Shown piece after piece: positions 46,313 through 54,447 of a stretch of 64,000 nt of DNA. The stretch lies in assembly GCF_001025195.1 (NCBI RefSeq), contig NZ_AP012325.1, positions 310,001 through 374,000 on the forward strand, read 5' to 3'. Origin of the DNA: Bifidobacterium catenulatum DSM 16992 = JCM 1194 = LMG 11043 (lineage in GTDB: Bacteria > Actinomycetota > Actinomycetes > Actinomycetales > Bifidobacteriaceae). The notes beneath the pieces were generated by a model that did not search any database, was not told where the DNA came from, and saw nothing but the letters and a program-made list of their open reading frames with translations. The translations under genes were made by a program, and so were the position numbers. The stretch's first letter is position 1; each line of letters starts with the position of its first letter.

Positions 46313-46963
46313 GTGACGATTTTGCAATCTTTGCGCGGCATGATGCGTTCGGAATCCAATGCCATCGATGTTCCGCGGTTCATCCAATCGCACGGGCTCC
46401 ACGTTCCCATAATCCTGCGGCCGCTGACCTTCGACGACTGCGACGAATGGAACGACGTCCGTTGGCGTAATGACGACTGGCTGAAGCCGTGGGAATCCGG
46501 CGACCCGTTGCATGGCGCGTCGATGTCGTTCAATGAGTGGGTGCGCGCGATGCGGCGCAACGAGCGAAACGGCACCGGAGTGGTGTTCGCCATTGAGCAG
46601 CATAGACGTATCATCGGCCAGATTTCGCTGGGAGCGATCTGTTATGGCGCCATGCGCACTGGTGTGGTCGGCTACTGGATCGACGAACGTTGCGCAGGTC
46701 GTGGATATGCTCCTATGGCCGTCGCGTTGTTGGCTGATTGGGCGATGTTCGATCCTTCCGGACCGCAATTGCATCGCATGGAGATCGACCTGCTTCCCGA
46801 AAACGCGCGTTCCCGCAAGGTCGCGCTCAAGGTGGGAGCATGTTATGAGGGTGTGCGCACATCGTACATGTTCGTCAACGGGCAATGGCGTGATCATGAA
46901 TCGTACGCGTTGCTGCCGGAGTGCGCGCCAAACGGTTTCACCGCACGGTTGATGGGCGAGTGA
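46313..46963 (+). CDS. GNAT-family N-acetyltransferase (RimJ/RimL type)
   Basis: The 216-residue protein has the RimJ-like core: LRPLTFDDCDEW, GQISLGAICYGAMRTGVVGYWID, RGYAPMAVALLADW (acetyl-CoA loop) and ENARSRKVALKVGAC. Its target is unknown; RimJ and RimL acetylate ribosomal protein N-termini. GTG 46313 is used; ATG 46340 is the alternative. The place between folate cyclo-ligase and a GlpR-like gene matches Rv0992c-Rv0996. Confidence 0.88.
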   Translation: MTILQSLRGMMRSESNAIDVPRFIQSHGLHVPIILRPLTFDDCDEWNDVRWRNDDWLKPWESGDPLHGASMSFNEWVRAMRRNERNGTGVVFAIEQHRRIIGQISLGAICYGAMRTGVVGYWIDERCAGRGYAPMAVALLADWAMFDPSGPQLHRMEIDLLPENARSRKVALKVGACYEGVRTSYMFVNGQWRDHESYALLPECAPNGFTARLMGE

Positions 46964-47062
46964 GCCGTTGACGAGGTTCAACCCGCGCTTTCGACGCACA
47001 TGTTCGACACGCGGGGGCGTGTGCCCCGAAGAATGTCGGAATGTCACCTATTCTTATGAGTT

Positions 47063-48265
47063 ATGGGTTATGAATCGTTAAGCACGGTTGTGGTGCTTGC
47101 GATTGTGATTATTCTCATGGCTTTCTGGCTGCCCAAACGGACGGTCAAAGGCATGAAGCGGGTAATCGAGCACCGAGAGGACCGCTTTTCGCCGTCGCTG
47201 CATCTGGTGGATGCCGACAGTGGAACGCGATTCTCCGATGAGACCGCCGCAAAGGCGAAAGGGGCGATAATGCAGTCCAACGAGACGCATGAGGGCAAGC
47301 TGACCGACGAAAGGATCGCGCATGTCCGTGCCCTTCGTCGTGCCGCGATCCGCAGAAGACGGATTATTGTTGTCTCGATGCTGGTGATCACAATCGTCGT
47401 GTTGATGTGCGCGTTTGTGTTGCATTTCAGTCCGTTGTTTGCTTTGATTCCCGCATCGCTGCTTGCCGGAGTGCTCGCTTTGGGGGTGAGGGCCGCCAAG
47501 CAGGCCGCAGCGTGGGAGCATAAGGTCGCCAAGTATCGTTCCAAGATGAGGAAGCGGGCTGCGGCGGAGCGCAAGCGTGCCCAAGAGGAACAGGCGGAGC
47601 GCTCGCGTTTGCGGGAGCAGGAGCTTGAGGAAATTCGTAGGATCGCCGAATCTCAGGTGCCGACCGATGTTATGCCGGAAGGTGAGATTCGTCAGGCGAT
47701 CGATCGCGGCAAGGTCGACCGCGATGCTGCCGTAAGCAAGCGTAAGGAGACGCCTGAGGCGAAAACCGATACTGAAGCGAATATTGTGGATGCGCAAGTC
47801 GTGCCGAGTGAGACGAACGGTCTGTCCATCCACGATGAGCGGGATGAAATCGCCAAAACCGAGAATGTGGACCCCCGTGACGATATGTCGTCGCCCACTG
47901 TGATGAACGCGTCGCAGGATCTGATTTCGTTTTCGCTGGGCGCGCCGCGCGACGGCAACGATATCGTGCAGGCCGCTCCGGAAAGCATGGAAATCAAATC
48001 CACCCGTCAGGTGGCCAAGGCCGTGCCTCCGACTGCGAGTGCGGTTTCCGACAATATCGAGCCGTTGATTGTGCCAACCGACGCGATCAGCAGCATGGAT
48101 TCCGACGAGGCCGCCGCCCGCGTGGAGGCTGGTGTGCATCTGCGGGACGTGGATGCCGTGGGATTCCACGACGCCGAGGTCAGCGCCGACGTCGAGGCTC
48201 CCAGCGTCACCTCCGATTCTCTGGGTGTGGGCTTGGCATCCATTATGGCCCGTCGTGGTGCATGA
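47063..48265 (+). CDS. GlpR-like membrane protein with coiled coil
   Basis: The 400-residue protein has an N-terminal helix (about 7-23), a cytoplasmic stretch to about 95, two close helices (about 99-140), then a charged coiled coil (about 145-200, rich in Arg, Glu and Ala) and a disordered acidic tail. This layout and the neighbours match actinobacterial GlpR (Rv0996), the membrane receptor of the gephyrin-like division protein Glp. Assignment rests on topology and synteny, not on clear sequence identity. No moeA/glp gene lies next to it. ATG 47063 begins the conserved hydrophobic segment. Confidence 0.65.
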   Translation: MGYESLSTVVVLAIVIILMAFWLPKRTVKGMKRVIEHREDRFSPSLHLVDADSGTRFSDETAAKAKGAIMQSNETHEGKLTDERIAHVRALRRAAIRRRRIIVVSMLVITIVVLMCAFVLHFSPLFALIPASLLAGVLALGVRAAKQAAAWEHKVAKYRSKMRKRAAAERKRAQEEQAERSRLREQELEEIRRIAESQVPTDVMPEGEIRQAIDRGKVDRDAAVSKRKETPEAKTDTEANIVDAQVVPSETNGLSIHDERDEIAKTENVDPRDDMSSPTVMNASQDLISFSLGAPRDGNDIVQAAPESMEIKSTRQVAKAVPPTASAVSDNIEPLIVPTDAISSMDSDEAAARVEAGVHLRDVDAVGFHDAEVSADVEAPSVTSDSLGVGLASIMARRGA

Positions 48266-48323
48266 CGGAGGGAAAGCGAACGTACGAAACGCACGAAACG
48301 TGCAAACAAGCGTAAAGAACATT

Positions 48324-48355
48324 AGCCTGAAACCGAATAGTTTCAGGCTTTTTCG
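48324..48355 (+). terminator. Terminator after the GlpR-like gene
   Basis: AGCCTGAAAC and GTTTCAGGCT pair perfectly around a 6-nt loop and run into TTTTT. Confidence 0.9.
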
Positions 48356-48373
48356 TATATTTTGCTCTCAGCG

Positions 48374-48400
48374 TTAGCACTCGAGTTGGCAGAGTGCTAA
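48374..48400. promoter_or_regulatory. CIRCE element
   Basis: TTAGCACTC, 9 bp and GAGTGCTAA match the CIRCE consensus exactly. HrcA would repress groES here and release it on heat stress. Confidence 0.98.
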
Positions 48401-48415
48401 TAATCGCGCTAGGAT
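48386..48415 (+). promoter_or_regulatory. groES promoter
   Basis: TTGGCA (48386-48391) and TAGGAT (48410-48415) are 18 bp apart. The -35 lies within CIRCE, which explains the repression. Confidence 0.65.
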
Positions 48416-48518
48416 ATGTCTCAGCGCGGAAGGACGACGCCGTAAGTGATCGTCAGCCTCTTGCAAGCGGGTCCCGGCGCGGTAAGTAACGATTTCTCTT
48501 AGAAAGAGGAGGTCCACA

Positions 48519-48812
48519 GTGTCGATCTCACTCACACCGTTGGAAGACAAGATCATCGTCAAGCAGGCGGAAGCCGAGACCCAGACCGCATCCGGTCTGT
48601 TCATTCCGGACAACGCCAAGGAGAAGCCGCAGCAGGGTGAAGTCCTGGCTGTCGGCCCGGGCCGTCGTAACGACGCCGGCGAGCGCATTCCGGTCGACGT
48701 CAAGGTCGGCGACAAGGTGCTGTACTCCAAGTATGGCGGCACCGAGGTGCACTATCAGGGTGAGGATTACCTGATCGTCTCCGCCCGCGATATTCTGGCC
48801 ATTCTCGGCTGA
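48519..48812 (+). CDS. groES: Co-chaperonin GroES
   Basis: The 97-residue product is GroES, with [14 protein letters not shown], the mobile loop SGLFIPDN and [15 protein letters not shown]. It caps GroEL. The start is GTG 48519 behind AAAGAGGAGG. groEL does not follow, in line with bifidobacteria having the two genes apart. A leader of about 100 bp separates promoter and gene. Confidence 0.98.
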
Positions 48813-48832
48813 GCGTAGCGCGTAGCTGTTTG

Positions 48833-48885
48833 AAGACCCCGTCAGCGAACGATTGGTGAACAATCGTTGCCGTTGGCGGGGTCTT
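48833..48885 (+). terminator. groES terminator
   Basis: Long imperfect hairpin: AAGACCCCG with CGGGGTCTT at the base and ACGATTG with CAATCGT at the tip. Confidence 0.82.
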
Positions 48886-49145
48886 GTTGATTTCAAGCGC
48901 TTGAAGTTCCTGCAATAGGCTGTGCGCGGTCAATGCGTGCCATGTTCATCGGCATTGGCGTGCTGGTGTTGGCATCGCTGTTCAAACGGTCTGCAGGAAA
49001 GTCCAGAAAAAATACTCATGATTTTTCTTTTCGGGATTTTTTTCGTGAGGATTTGCTCTGATTGGCGCTGACATGTGGCTGATAGTGGGAAAACGTTGGA
49101 ATTTCAACGATTTGAGACTTTTTGAGCTGTTGCGACACGCCGTAT
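48886..49145. other. Intergenic stretch without recognised gene
   Basis: Between the groES terminator and the tRNA promoter I see no supported coding region or RNA. It contains T-rich blocks (near 49014-49040). Confidence 0.6.
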
Positions 49146-49175
49146 TTGCATTATTCGCATGGTCTGTGGCATACT
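49146..49175 (+). promoter_or_regulatory. Promoter of the tRNA-rpmG unit
   Basis: TTGCAT (49146-49151) and CATACT (49170-49175) are 18 bp apart, 41 bp before tRNA-Tyr. Confidence 0.55.
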
Positions 49176-49215
49176 AAACGGGTTGCCGGTTCGGGTTCAA
49201 CCAAACAGGCAGCAC

Positions 49216-49297
49216 GGCGGATTTCCCAAGCGGTCAAAGGGAACTGACTGTAAATCAGTCGCCTCGTGCTTCAGTGGTTCGAATCCACTATCCGCCA
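49216..49297 (+). tRNA. tRNA-Tyr (anticodon GTA)
   Basis: Acceptor arms GGCGGAT and ATCCGCC pair fully. The anticodon loop CTGTAAA holds GTA at 49250-49252. A long variable arm (class II) and the T arm GTTCGAATC follow. CCA is not encoded. Confidence 0.96.
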
Positions 49298-49298
49298 C

Positions 49299-49370
<72 letters not shown>

Positions 49371-49375
49371 CTCAT

Positions 49376-49449
49376 GGCGGGATAGCTCAGCTGGCTAGAG
49401 CGTACGACTCATAATCGTAAGGTCAAGAGTTCGAGTCTCTTTCTCGCTA
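49376..49449 (+). tRNA. tRNA-Met (anticodon CAT), elongator
   Basis: Acceptor arms GGCGGGA and TCTCGCT pair with two G-T. The anticodon loop CTCATAA holds CAT at 49410-49412. There is no initiator-type C1 mismatch. The order tRNA-Thr, tRNA-Met, rpmG matches other actinobacteria, supporting elongator Met over Ile2. Confidence 0.92.
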
Positions 49450-49501
49450 CAAAGGTCGACGGAACGTCGGCATAGCAACGAACCACAAGAGGTGAACTTA
49501 A

Positions 49502-49672
49502 ATGGCAAGCAAGAGCGCCGACATTCGTCCGGGCATCACGCTGGCATGCACCGAGTGCAAGGAGCGTAACTACATCACGACGAAGAACCGCCGTAATACG
49601 CCGGATCGTCTTGAGCTGAAGAAGTTCTGCTCCCGCTGCGGTAAGCAGACCGTGCATCGCGAGACCCGCTGA
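49502..49672 (+). CDS. rpmG: 50S ribosomal protein L33
   Basis: The 56-residue L33 begins [20 protein letters not shown] and keeps the zinc-ribbon Cys pairs CTEC and CSRC. This is the zinc-binding (C+) form. It lies 53 bp after tRNA-Met, probably in the same transcript, with AAGAGGTGAACTTAA upstream of the ATG. Confidence 0.97.
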
Positions 49673-49689
49673 GCGAGTTCAAAGCTTTC

Positions 49690-49716
49690 AACCCGACCAA
49701 TTGGTCGGGTTTTTTT
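49690..49716 (+). terminator. rpmG terminator
   Basis: AACCCGACCA and TGGTCGGGTT form a perfect stem with almost no loop, followed by a run of T. Confidence 0.92.
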
Positions 49717-49780
49717 GTTTTCTCCGAAACCCCTCTTGACACCTTTTCAGCTGCCTTCCCCGCACGCTAAGCTAATCACC

Positions 49781-50980
49781 ATGACTAATTTCGCAGATCT
49801 CACCACTATTGCCGTAGGCGGGCCAATCGCATCCTTTATTGAACCGACCTCGCGTGTCGGCGTTATTGAAGCCGTTGAAGATGCCGACGCCAAAGGCTTG
49901 CCGTTGTGCGTGATCGGAGGCGGATCCAACATGCTCGTGGCCGACACGCCGTTCGATGGCGTCGTGGTCCGTGATGCGCGACACGCCGTAAGTGTGCTTG
50001 ATGAGGCAGCGCCTGCCGAAAACGACGAAAAAATCGTGCATGTCAACGCCGAAGCCGGATGCAATTGGGATGATTTCGTCGACTACTGCGTCGGGCTTGG
50101 CCTGGAAGGCGTGGAAGGACTTTCCGGCATTCCGGGCACCGTCGGCGCGTCAGTGGTGCAGAATATTGGCGCATACGGCCAAGAGGTCGCATCCAGCGTC
50201 GAAAGCGTGGAAGTCTGGGACCGCAAAGACAAGCAAACCAAAGAGCTCACCAATCAGGAACTGCATTTCGGTTACCGTATGAGTGCGCTCAAAGCCAGCA
50301 TGTACAGCGCTCCGGCCACGCCCGCAGCCGACTTCTTCCCGACGCCGCGTTACGTGGTGTTGTCCGTCACCTTCGCTTTGCATCACAGCGCAACCGGTGT
50401 GGTCGGCTACGGGCAGCTCGCCAAGGCATTGGGCGTGGAAGTGGGCGAACGCATGTCGACAACGGATATTCGCAACGCGGTATTGAACGTACGTGCCTCC
50501 AAGGGCATGCTTGAGGATTCCCACCGTTACTTGACCGAAGCCATGCGCGGCACCAAAAAAAGCGAACTGGTCGCCATCGCGCATAATGCGCAGCGTACAC
50601 AGGCAGGCAATGACGAACCCGACTATAATCGCCATAGCTGTGGCAGCTTCTTCATGAATCCGATTCTCCCCAAAGAGCAGGCGGCAAAGCTTCCCGAAGA
50701 TGCGCCGCGATTCAGCGCTACCCTGCCGGATGGCACGCCTGGAGTCAAAACGTCCGCAGCATGGCTTATCGATCATGCAGGCTTCCATAAAGGCTACAAA
50801 ACCAGCGAAAACGCTACTGCGGGACTGTCCACCATGCATACGTTGGCGTTGACCAACCGAGGAGGAGCCTCAGCAGCCGATATCGTGAAGCTTGCCAAAA
50901 CCGTGCAGGATGGTGTCGAGCGGGCGTACGGCATCCGTCTCGTTCCAGAGCCGGTCGTCATCGGCATGAGCCTCAAGTAA
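49781..50980 (+). CDS. murB: UDP-N-acetylenolpyruvoylglucosamine reductase
   Basis: The 399-residue protein has the FAD-binding TTIAVGG and VIGGGSNMLVAD, then EGLSGIPGTVGASVVQNIGAYG, FGYRMSALK and the catalytic Ser segment SCGSFFMNP. It makes UDP-MurNAc with NADPH in the cytosol. ATG 49781 is chosen because the family begins there; no ribosome site is seen, so translation may be leaderless. The protein is longer than the E. coli enzyme because of insertions around 85 and 200. Confidence 0.95.
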   Translation: MTNFADLTTIAVGGPIASFIEPTSRVGVIEAVEDADAKGLPLCVIGGGSNMLVADTPFDGVVVRDARHAVSVLDEAAPAENDEKIVHVNAEAGCNWDDFVDYCVGLGLEGVEGLSGIPGTVGASVVQNIGAYGQEVASSVESVEVWDRKDKQTKELTNQELHFGYRMSALKASMYSAPATPAADFFPTPRYVVLSVTFALHHSATGVVGYGQLAKALGVEVGERMSTTDIRNAVLNVRASKGMLEDSHRYLTEAMRGTKKSELVAIAHNAQRTQAGNDEPDYNRHSCGSFFMNPILPKEQAAKLPEDAPRFSATLPDGTPGVKTSAAWLIDHAGFHKGYKTSENATAGLSTMHTLALTNRGGASAADIVKLAKTVQDGVERAYGIRLVPEPVVIGMSLK

Positions 50981-51010
50981 ACGTAAGAACGAAGGGAGAA
51001 GGGAAACGTA

Positions 51011-52501
51011 ATGAACGTATTACGCAAGAAATCCGTCGAGCAGACGCTGGCGGAAACAGAGGAGTCGGGGCATTCCCTGAAACGAGACCTGACCTGGTGG
51101 GATTTGGCCATTATGGGCGTGGCCGTGGCAGTCGGCGCGGGCATCTTCTCCATCGGAGCCCAGGCGGCAGCCTTCCATGCGGGTCCGGCCGTAATCATCA
51201 GCTTCCTCATCGCCGGCGTGGTATGTGGTGCGGCCGTAATGTGCTATGCCGAATTCGCGTCCATGATTCCGGTTGCGGGATCCGCCTACACCTTCACCTA
51301 CACCACCGTCGGTGAGATCGTCGCGTGGGTGATCGGCTGGGATCTGATCCTTGAAATGCTGATGGCAGGCTCCGTCGTCTCCAAATATTGGGGCGTCTAT
51401 CTCAACGATTTCTTCCGGCTGGTTGGCTGGAATATCAACACCAACATCACCATCGGATCATTCAATTTCGATTTCGCGCCAATCATCGTCGTAGCTTTCT
51501 TCACGGCACTCTTGGTGTGCGGTACGAAAATCGGCGCACGAGTCGACGGCGCGCTCACCATACTGAAAATCGCCATCGTGCTATTCGTTGTAATCGTCGG
51601 ATTCTTCTACGTCAAAGCCGAAAACTTCACCCCATTCATTCCACCGAGCGAACCAGCGACCGCCACCGGATCCGGGTTGACCGCAACCATGGAGCAGCCA
51701 TTATGGCAGTGGGCCACCGGCATGACCCCCAGCATTTACGGCATTGCCGGCATCATCTCCGGAGCCGCGCTCGTGTTCTTCGCGTTCCTCGGCTTCGATG
51801 TGGTCGCCACCACCTCCGAAGAAACCGTCAATCCGAAGAAGAATGTTCCGCTGGGCATCGGCGTGGGCATGGGACTGATCATCGTGCTCTACACCCTCGT
51901 TGCCATTGTCACCACCGGCATGGTCTCCTACAAAGACCTCGCCAAGCAGAAAGACCCGTCGCTCGCCACGGCATTCGAAATGGTCGGCGCTGACTGGGCC
52001 GCCAAAATCATCAGTTTCGGCATTGTGATCGGCCTGGCAACCGTGGTCATGGTGCTGCTGCTCGGCCTGACCCGCGTGGTGTTCGCCATGAGCCGAGATG
52101 GCCTGCTGCCGCGCTCGCTCAGTCACACGGGCAAGCACGGCACTCCAGTACGTCTGCAGATTGCCGTCGGCGTGGTCATGGCGCTCATCGCAGCCAGCTG
52201 CAACGTCAGTATCCTTGCCGACATGGTGAACATCGGCACGCTGTCGGCATTCACCCTTGTTTCAATCTCTATTCCAATCATGCGCAAGAAGCGCCCCGAC
52301 CTGAAGCGAGTCTTCAAAATCCCCGGCAATCCATGGGTGCCTATCATCATCGCGCTCGCCAACATCTGGCTCATGCTCAACCTGAGCGTGCTCACCTGGA
52401 TTCGATTCGTGGTCTGGCTTGCGGTCGGCTTCTGCATCTACTTCGGCTACGGCTACCGCCACGCCCGACTCGGTACGGGAGAGCTGGAAGTTGGCAATTA
52501 A
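51011..52501 (+). CDS. APC-superfamily amino acid permease
   Basis: The 496-residue protein has 12 membrane helices. The first holds the substrate-binding GVAVAVGAGIFSIG motif, and a later one has ALVFFAFLGFDVVATTSEETVNPKKN, the cationic amino acid transporter (CAT/YfnA-like) signature. It imports amino acids at the membrane; the substrate is unknown. ATG 51011 has a GAAGGGAGAAGGGAAACGTA site. It is 30 bp after murB, without a terminator between, so co-transcription is likely. Confidence 0.92.
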   Translation: MNVLRKKSVEQTLAETEESGHSLKRDLTWWDLAIMGVAVAVGAGIFSIGAQAAAFHAGPAVIISFLIAGVVCGAAVMCYAEFASMIPVAGSAYTFTYTTVGEIVAWVIGWDLILEMLMAGSVVSKYWGVYLNDFFRLVGWNINTNITIGSFNFDFAPIIVVAFFTALLVCGTKIGARVDGALTILKIAIVLFVVIVGFFYVKAENFTPFIPPSEPATATGSGLTATMEQPLWQWATGMTPSIYGIAGIISGAALVFFAFLGFDVVATTSEETVNPKKNVPLGIGVGMGLIIVLYTLVAIVTTGMVSYKDLAKQKDPSLATAFEMVGADWAAKIISFGIVIGLATVVMVLLLGLTRVVFAMSRDGLLPRSLSHTGKHGTPVRLQIAVGVVMALIAASCNVSILADMVNIGTLSAFTLVSISIPIMRKKRPDLKRVFKIPGNPWVPIIIALANIWLMLNLSVLTWIRFVVWLAVGFCIYFGYGYRHARLGTGELEVGN

Positions 52502-52537
52502 GAGTAGTCTTGAACGGTAAGTGTTAAGGAGGTAACC

Positions 52538-52858
52538 ATGCCATACGTTGTCGCTCAGCCGTGCGTCGATGTCAAAGACAAGGCCTGCGTGGACGAATGC
52601 CCGGTCGATTGCATCTATGAGGGCTCCCGTTCCCTGTATATCAATCCGAACGAATGCGTGGATTGCGGTGCATGCGAACCGGTGTGCCCGACCGAAGCCA
52701 TCTTCTATGAAGACGATCTGCCAGACGAGTGGGCTTGGTACAAGGATGCCGCAGTCAGCTTCTTCGCCGAAGTTGGTGATATGGGCGGCGCTTCCGCAGC
52801 CGGCCCGATCGGCAAGGATCCGGAGCAGGTAGCTGCTCTGCCGCCGCAAAATCAGTGA
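52538..52858 (+). CDS. fdxA: 7Fe ferredoxin
   Basis: The 106-residue protein has Cys9, Cys17, Cys21 (with an extra Cys25) and [12 protein letters not shown] (Cys40, 43, 46, 50), the [3Fe-4S]/[4Fe-4S] pattern of FdxA/FdxC. It carries electrons in the cytosol. AAGGAGGT precedes the ATG. It is followed by dapC, as in mycobacteria. Confidence 0.95.
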   Translation: MPYVVAQPCVDVKDKACVDECPVDCIYEGSRSLYINPNECVDCGACEPVCPTEAIFYEDDLPDEWAWYKDAAVSFFAEVGDMGGASAAGPIGKDPEQVAALPPQNQ

Positions 52859-52871
52859 TTGGCATTTGAAA

Positions 52872-52906
52872 GCGGCCTTTTCCCGTTGGAAGAGGCCGCA
52901 TATTTT
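52872..52906 (+). terminator. fdxA terminator
   Basis: GCGGCCTTTTCC and GGAAGAGGCCGC pair with one mismatch around CGTT, followed by ATATTTTGTTT. Confidence 0.82.
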
Positions 52907-52937
52907 GTTTATAGAGGATTATTAAGGAGTTTTCACG

Positions 52938-54092
52938 ATGGGCTTTCATGAGTTTTCTTCGCCATACGATTGGTCGCGTATCGCAGCATACAAGCGCACG
53001 GCAAAAGCTGCGTTCGGAGGCATGATCGACCTGTCCGTGGGATCTCCCGTCGATCCTGTGCCCGACTCGGTGCGCAAGGCGCTCGCAGCGGCGGCGAATG
53101 ATCCGAATGCGTATGGATATCCGGCTACTGCAGGTACTGCCGATTTACGTACTGCGATTGCTGAATGGTTTTCGGCGACTCGCAATGTTGATTTGCAGGC
53201 GATTCATGCTGATGTGGTGCCTACCGTCGGCTCCAAAGAGGGTGTTGCGTTGATGGCGTCGCTACTGCATTTCGGTGAGGATGATGTTGTGGTGCAGCCG
53301 AAGGTTTCGTACCCGACGTATGAGATCGGCACGCAGTTGGCTGGGGCGAAGGTGCTTAAGGTCGACGATGTGGCTGATGTTGCGTCGTGGCGCAATGTGC
53401 CTGGTGTCAAAGCGGTGTGGGTGAATTCCCCTTGCAATCCGACGGGCGAGGTGTATTCGGCCGAGCGGATGGCTGGCATTGTCGCAGCTGCGCGTGAGAT
53501 CGGCGCGGTGGTGCTTTCCGACGAATGCTATGCGCTGATGCAGTGGAGGGGTGCTGTGAATGGTGCTGAAGGTGAAGCTGATTCACTTGCGTCGACGCCG
53601 TGCGCGCTTTGTGACGATGTGTGTTTGGGCTCCGCCGAGGGCGTGCTGGTGCTTTATTCGTTGAGCAAGCAGAGCAATATGGCTGGGTATCGTACCGCGT
53701 TCATTGCCGGAGATGAGTCTTTGATTGCATCGATGAGTGCATATCGCAAGCAAATTGGTCAGATTATTCCTGGTCCGGTGCAGGCTGCGATGGCTGCCGG
53801 ATTGCGTGATCTGGAATCCGTCAAGGTTCAGCATGCGCGCTATCGGGAACGTCTCAGCGTGTTGGTGAGCGCGTTGCGTGCTTACGGATACTGCACCGAC
53901 ATGCCGGATGGTGCATTGTATGTGTGGGTAAGAGCCAAGTCGGGCGATTGTTGGACCGATATGGAGCAGCTTGCCAAGATTGGCATCATCGCCAGTCCCG
54001 GCGAGTTCTATGGTGCGCCGGAATGTCTGCGTTTCTCCGCCACCGCCAGCGACGAGGCGATCGCTTCCGCTGCTGAACGTTTGGCGCGCTAA
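52938..54092 (+). CDS. dapC: N-succinyldiaminopimelate aminotransferase
   Basis: The 384-residue class I/II aminotransferase has VGSKEG, NSPCNPTGEV, the Asp-Tyr pair in LSDECYAL and the PLP Lys244 in SLSKQSNMAGYR. The family transfers amino groups in lysine/peptidoglycan precursor synthesis. Assignment as DapC rests on its length and its place after fdxA. An Ala/Glu-rich loop (about 202-225) with several Cys is unusual. The ATG follows AAGGAG. Confidence 0.9.
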   Translation: MGFHEFSSPYDWSRIAAYKRTAKAAFGGMIDLSVGSPVDPVPDSVRKALAAAANDPNAYGYPATAGTADLRTAIAEWFSATRNVDLQAIHADVVPTVGSKEGVALMASLLHFGEDDVVVQPKVSYPTYEIGTQLAGAKVLKVDDVADVASWRNVPGVKAVWVNSPCNPTGEVYSAERMAGIVAAAREIGAVVLSDECYALMQWRGAVNGAEGEADSLASTPCALCDDVCLGSAEGVLVLYSLSKQSNMAGYRTAFIAGDESLIASMSAYRKQIGQIIPGPVQAAMAAGLRDLESVKVQHARYRERLSVLVSALRAYGYCTDMPDGALYVWVRAKSGDCWTDMEQLAKIGIIASPGEFYGAPECLRFSATASDEAIASAAERLAR

Positions 54093-54102
54093 GTCGATAT
54101 GC

Positions 54103-54134
54103 AAAAGGGCTTCCGGCAATCGCTGGAAGCCTTT
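54103..54134 (+). terminator. dapC terminator
   Basis: AAAAGGGCTTCC and GGAAGCCTTTT pair, with an inner GC pair in the loop. Confidence 0.88.
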
Positions 54135-54272
54135 TATCTGCGGAGTCAGGGGGAGTCCAACGCCCATGCGTCTTATGATTATGCGCAGCTGTTGATGTCG
54201 CTGATGGCAAAGTGAACGGCGTAGGCTAGGCCGCAGGGCGTCGTCCCTGATTTACTTAAATCTATTCGAAAG

Positions 54273-54305
54273 TTTCGTAAATATTTGCATATAGAACTTT
54301 CGTAA
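54273..54305 (+). promoter_or_regulatory. Direct repeats of TTTCGTAA upstream of the xylo-oligosaccharide operon
   Basis: TTTCGTAA occurs at 54273-54280 and 54298-54305, 25 bp apart, the first within TTCGAAAGTTTCGTAA. They may be activator or repressor half-sites. The surrounding 54135-54330 holds no gene and becomes AT-rich from about 54240. Confidence 0.35.
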
Positions 54306-54331
54306 CAAAAAATTTTAAGTATTTAGTTAAG

Positions 54332-54365
54332 TGACTTGACTTTCTTGAAAATCAAGTCATATAAT
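54332..54365 (+). promoter_or_regulatory. Promoter and overlapping operator of the xylo-oligosaccharide operon
   Basis: TTGACT (54336-54341), 18 bp and TATAAT (54360-54365) form a strong promoter. A 28-bp dyad (54332-54359), with outer arms TGACTTGA and TCAAGTCA and inner TTTC and GAAA, covers the -35 and spacer. A repressor bound there would block RNA polymerase. A second dyad (TGCTTTA/TAAAGCA, 54373-54396) lies in the leader. Confidence 0.7.
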
Positions 54366-54447
54366 CAAGTAGTGCTTTAACTGAAATGCTAAAGCATCTA
54401 TGAAACATGACGATGTGTGTTCATGCATGTCACCAAAGGAGAAAGAC

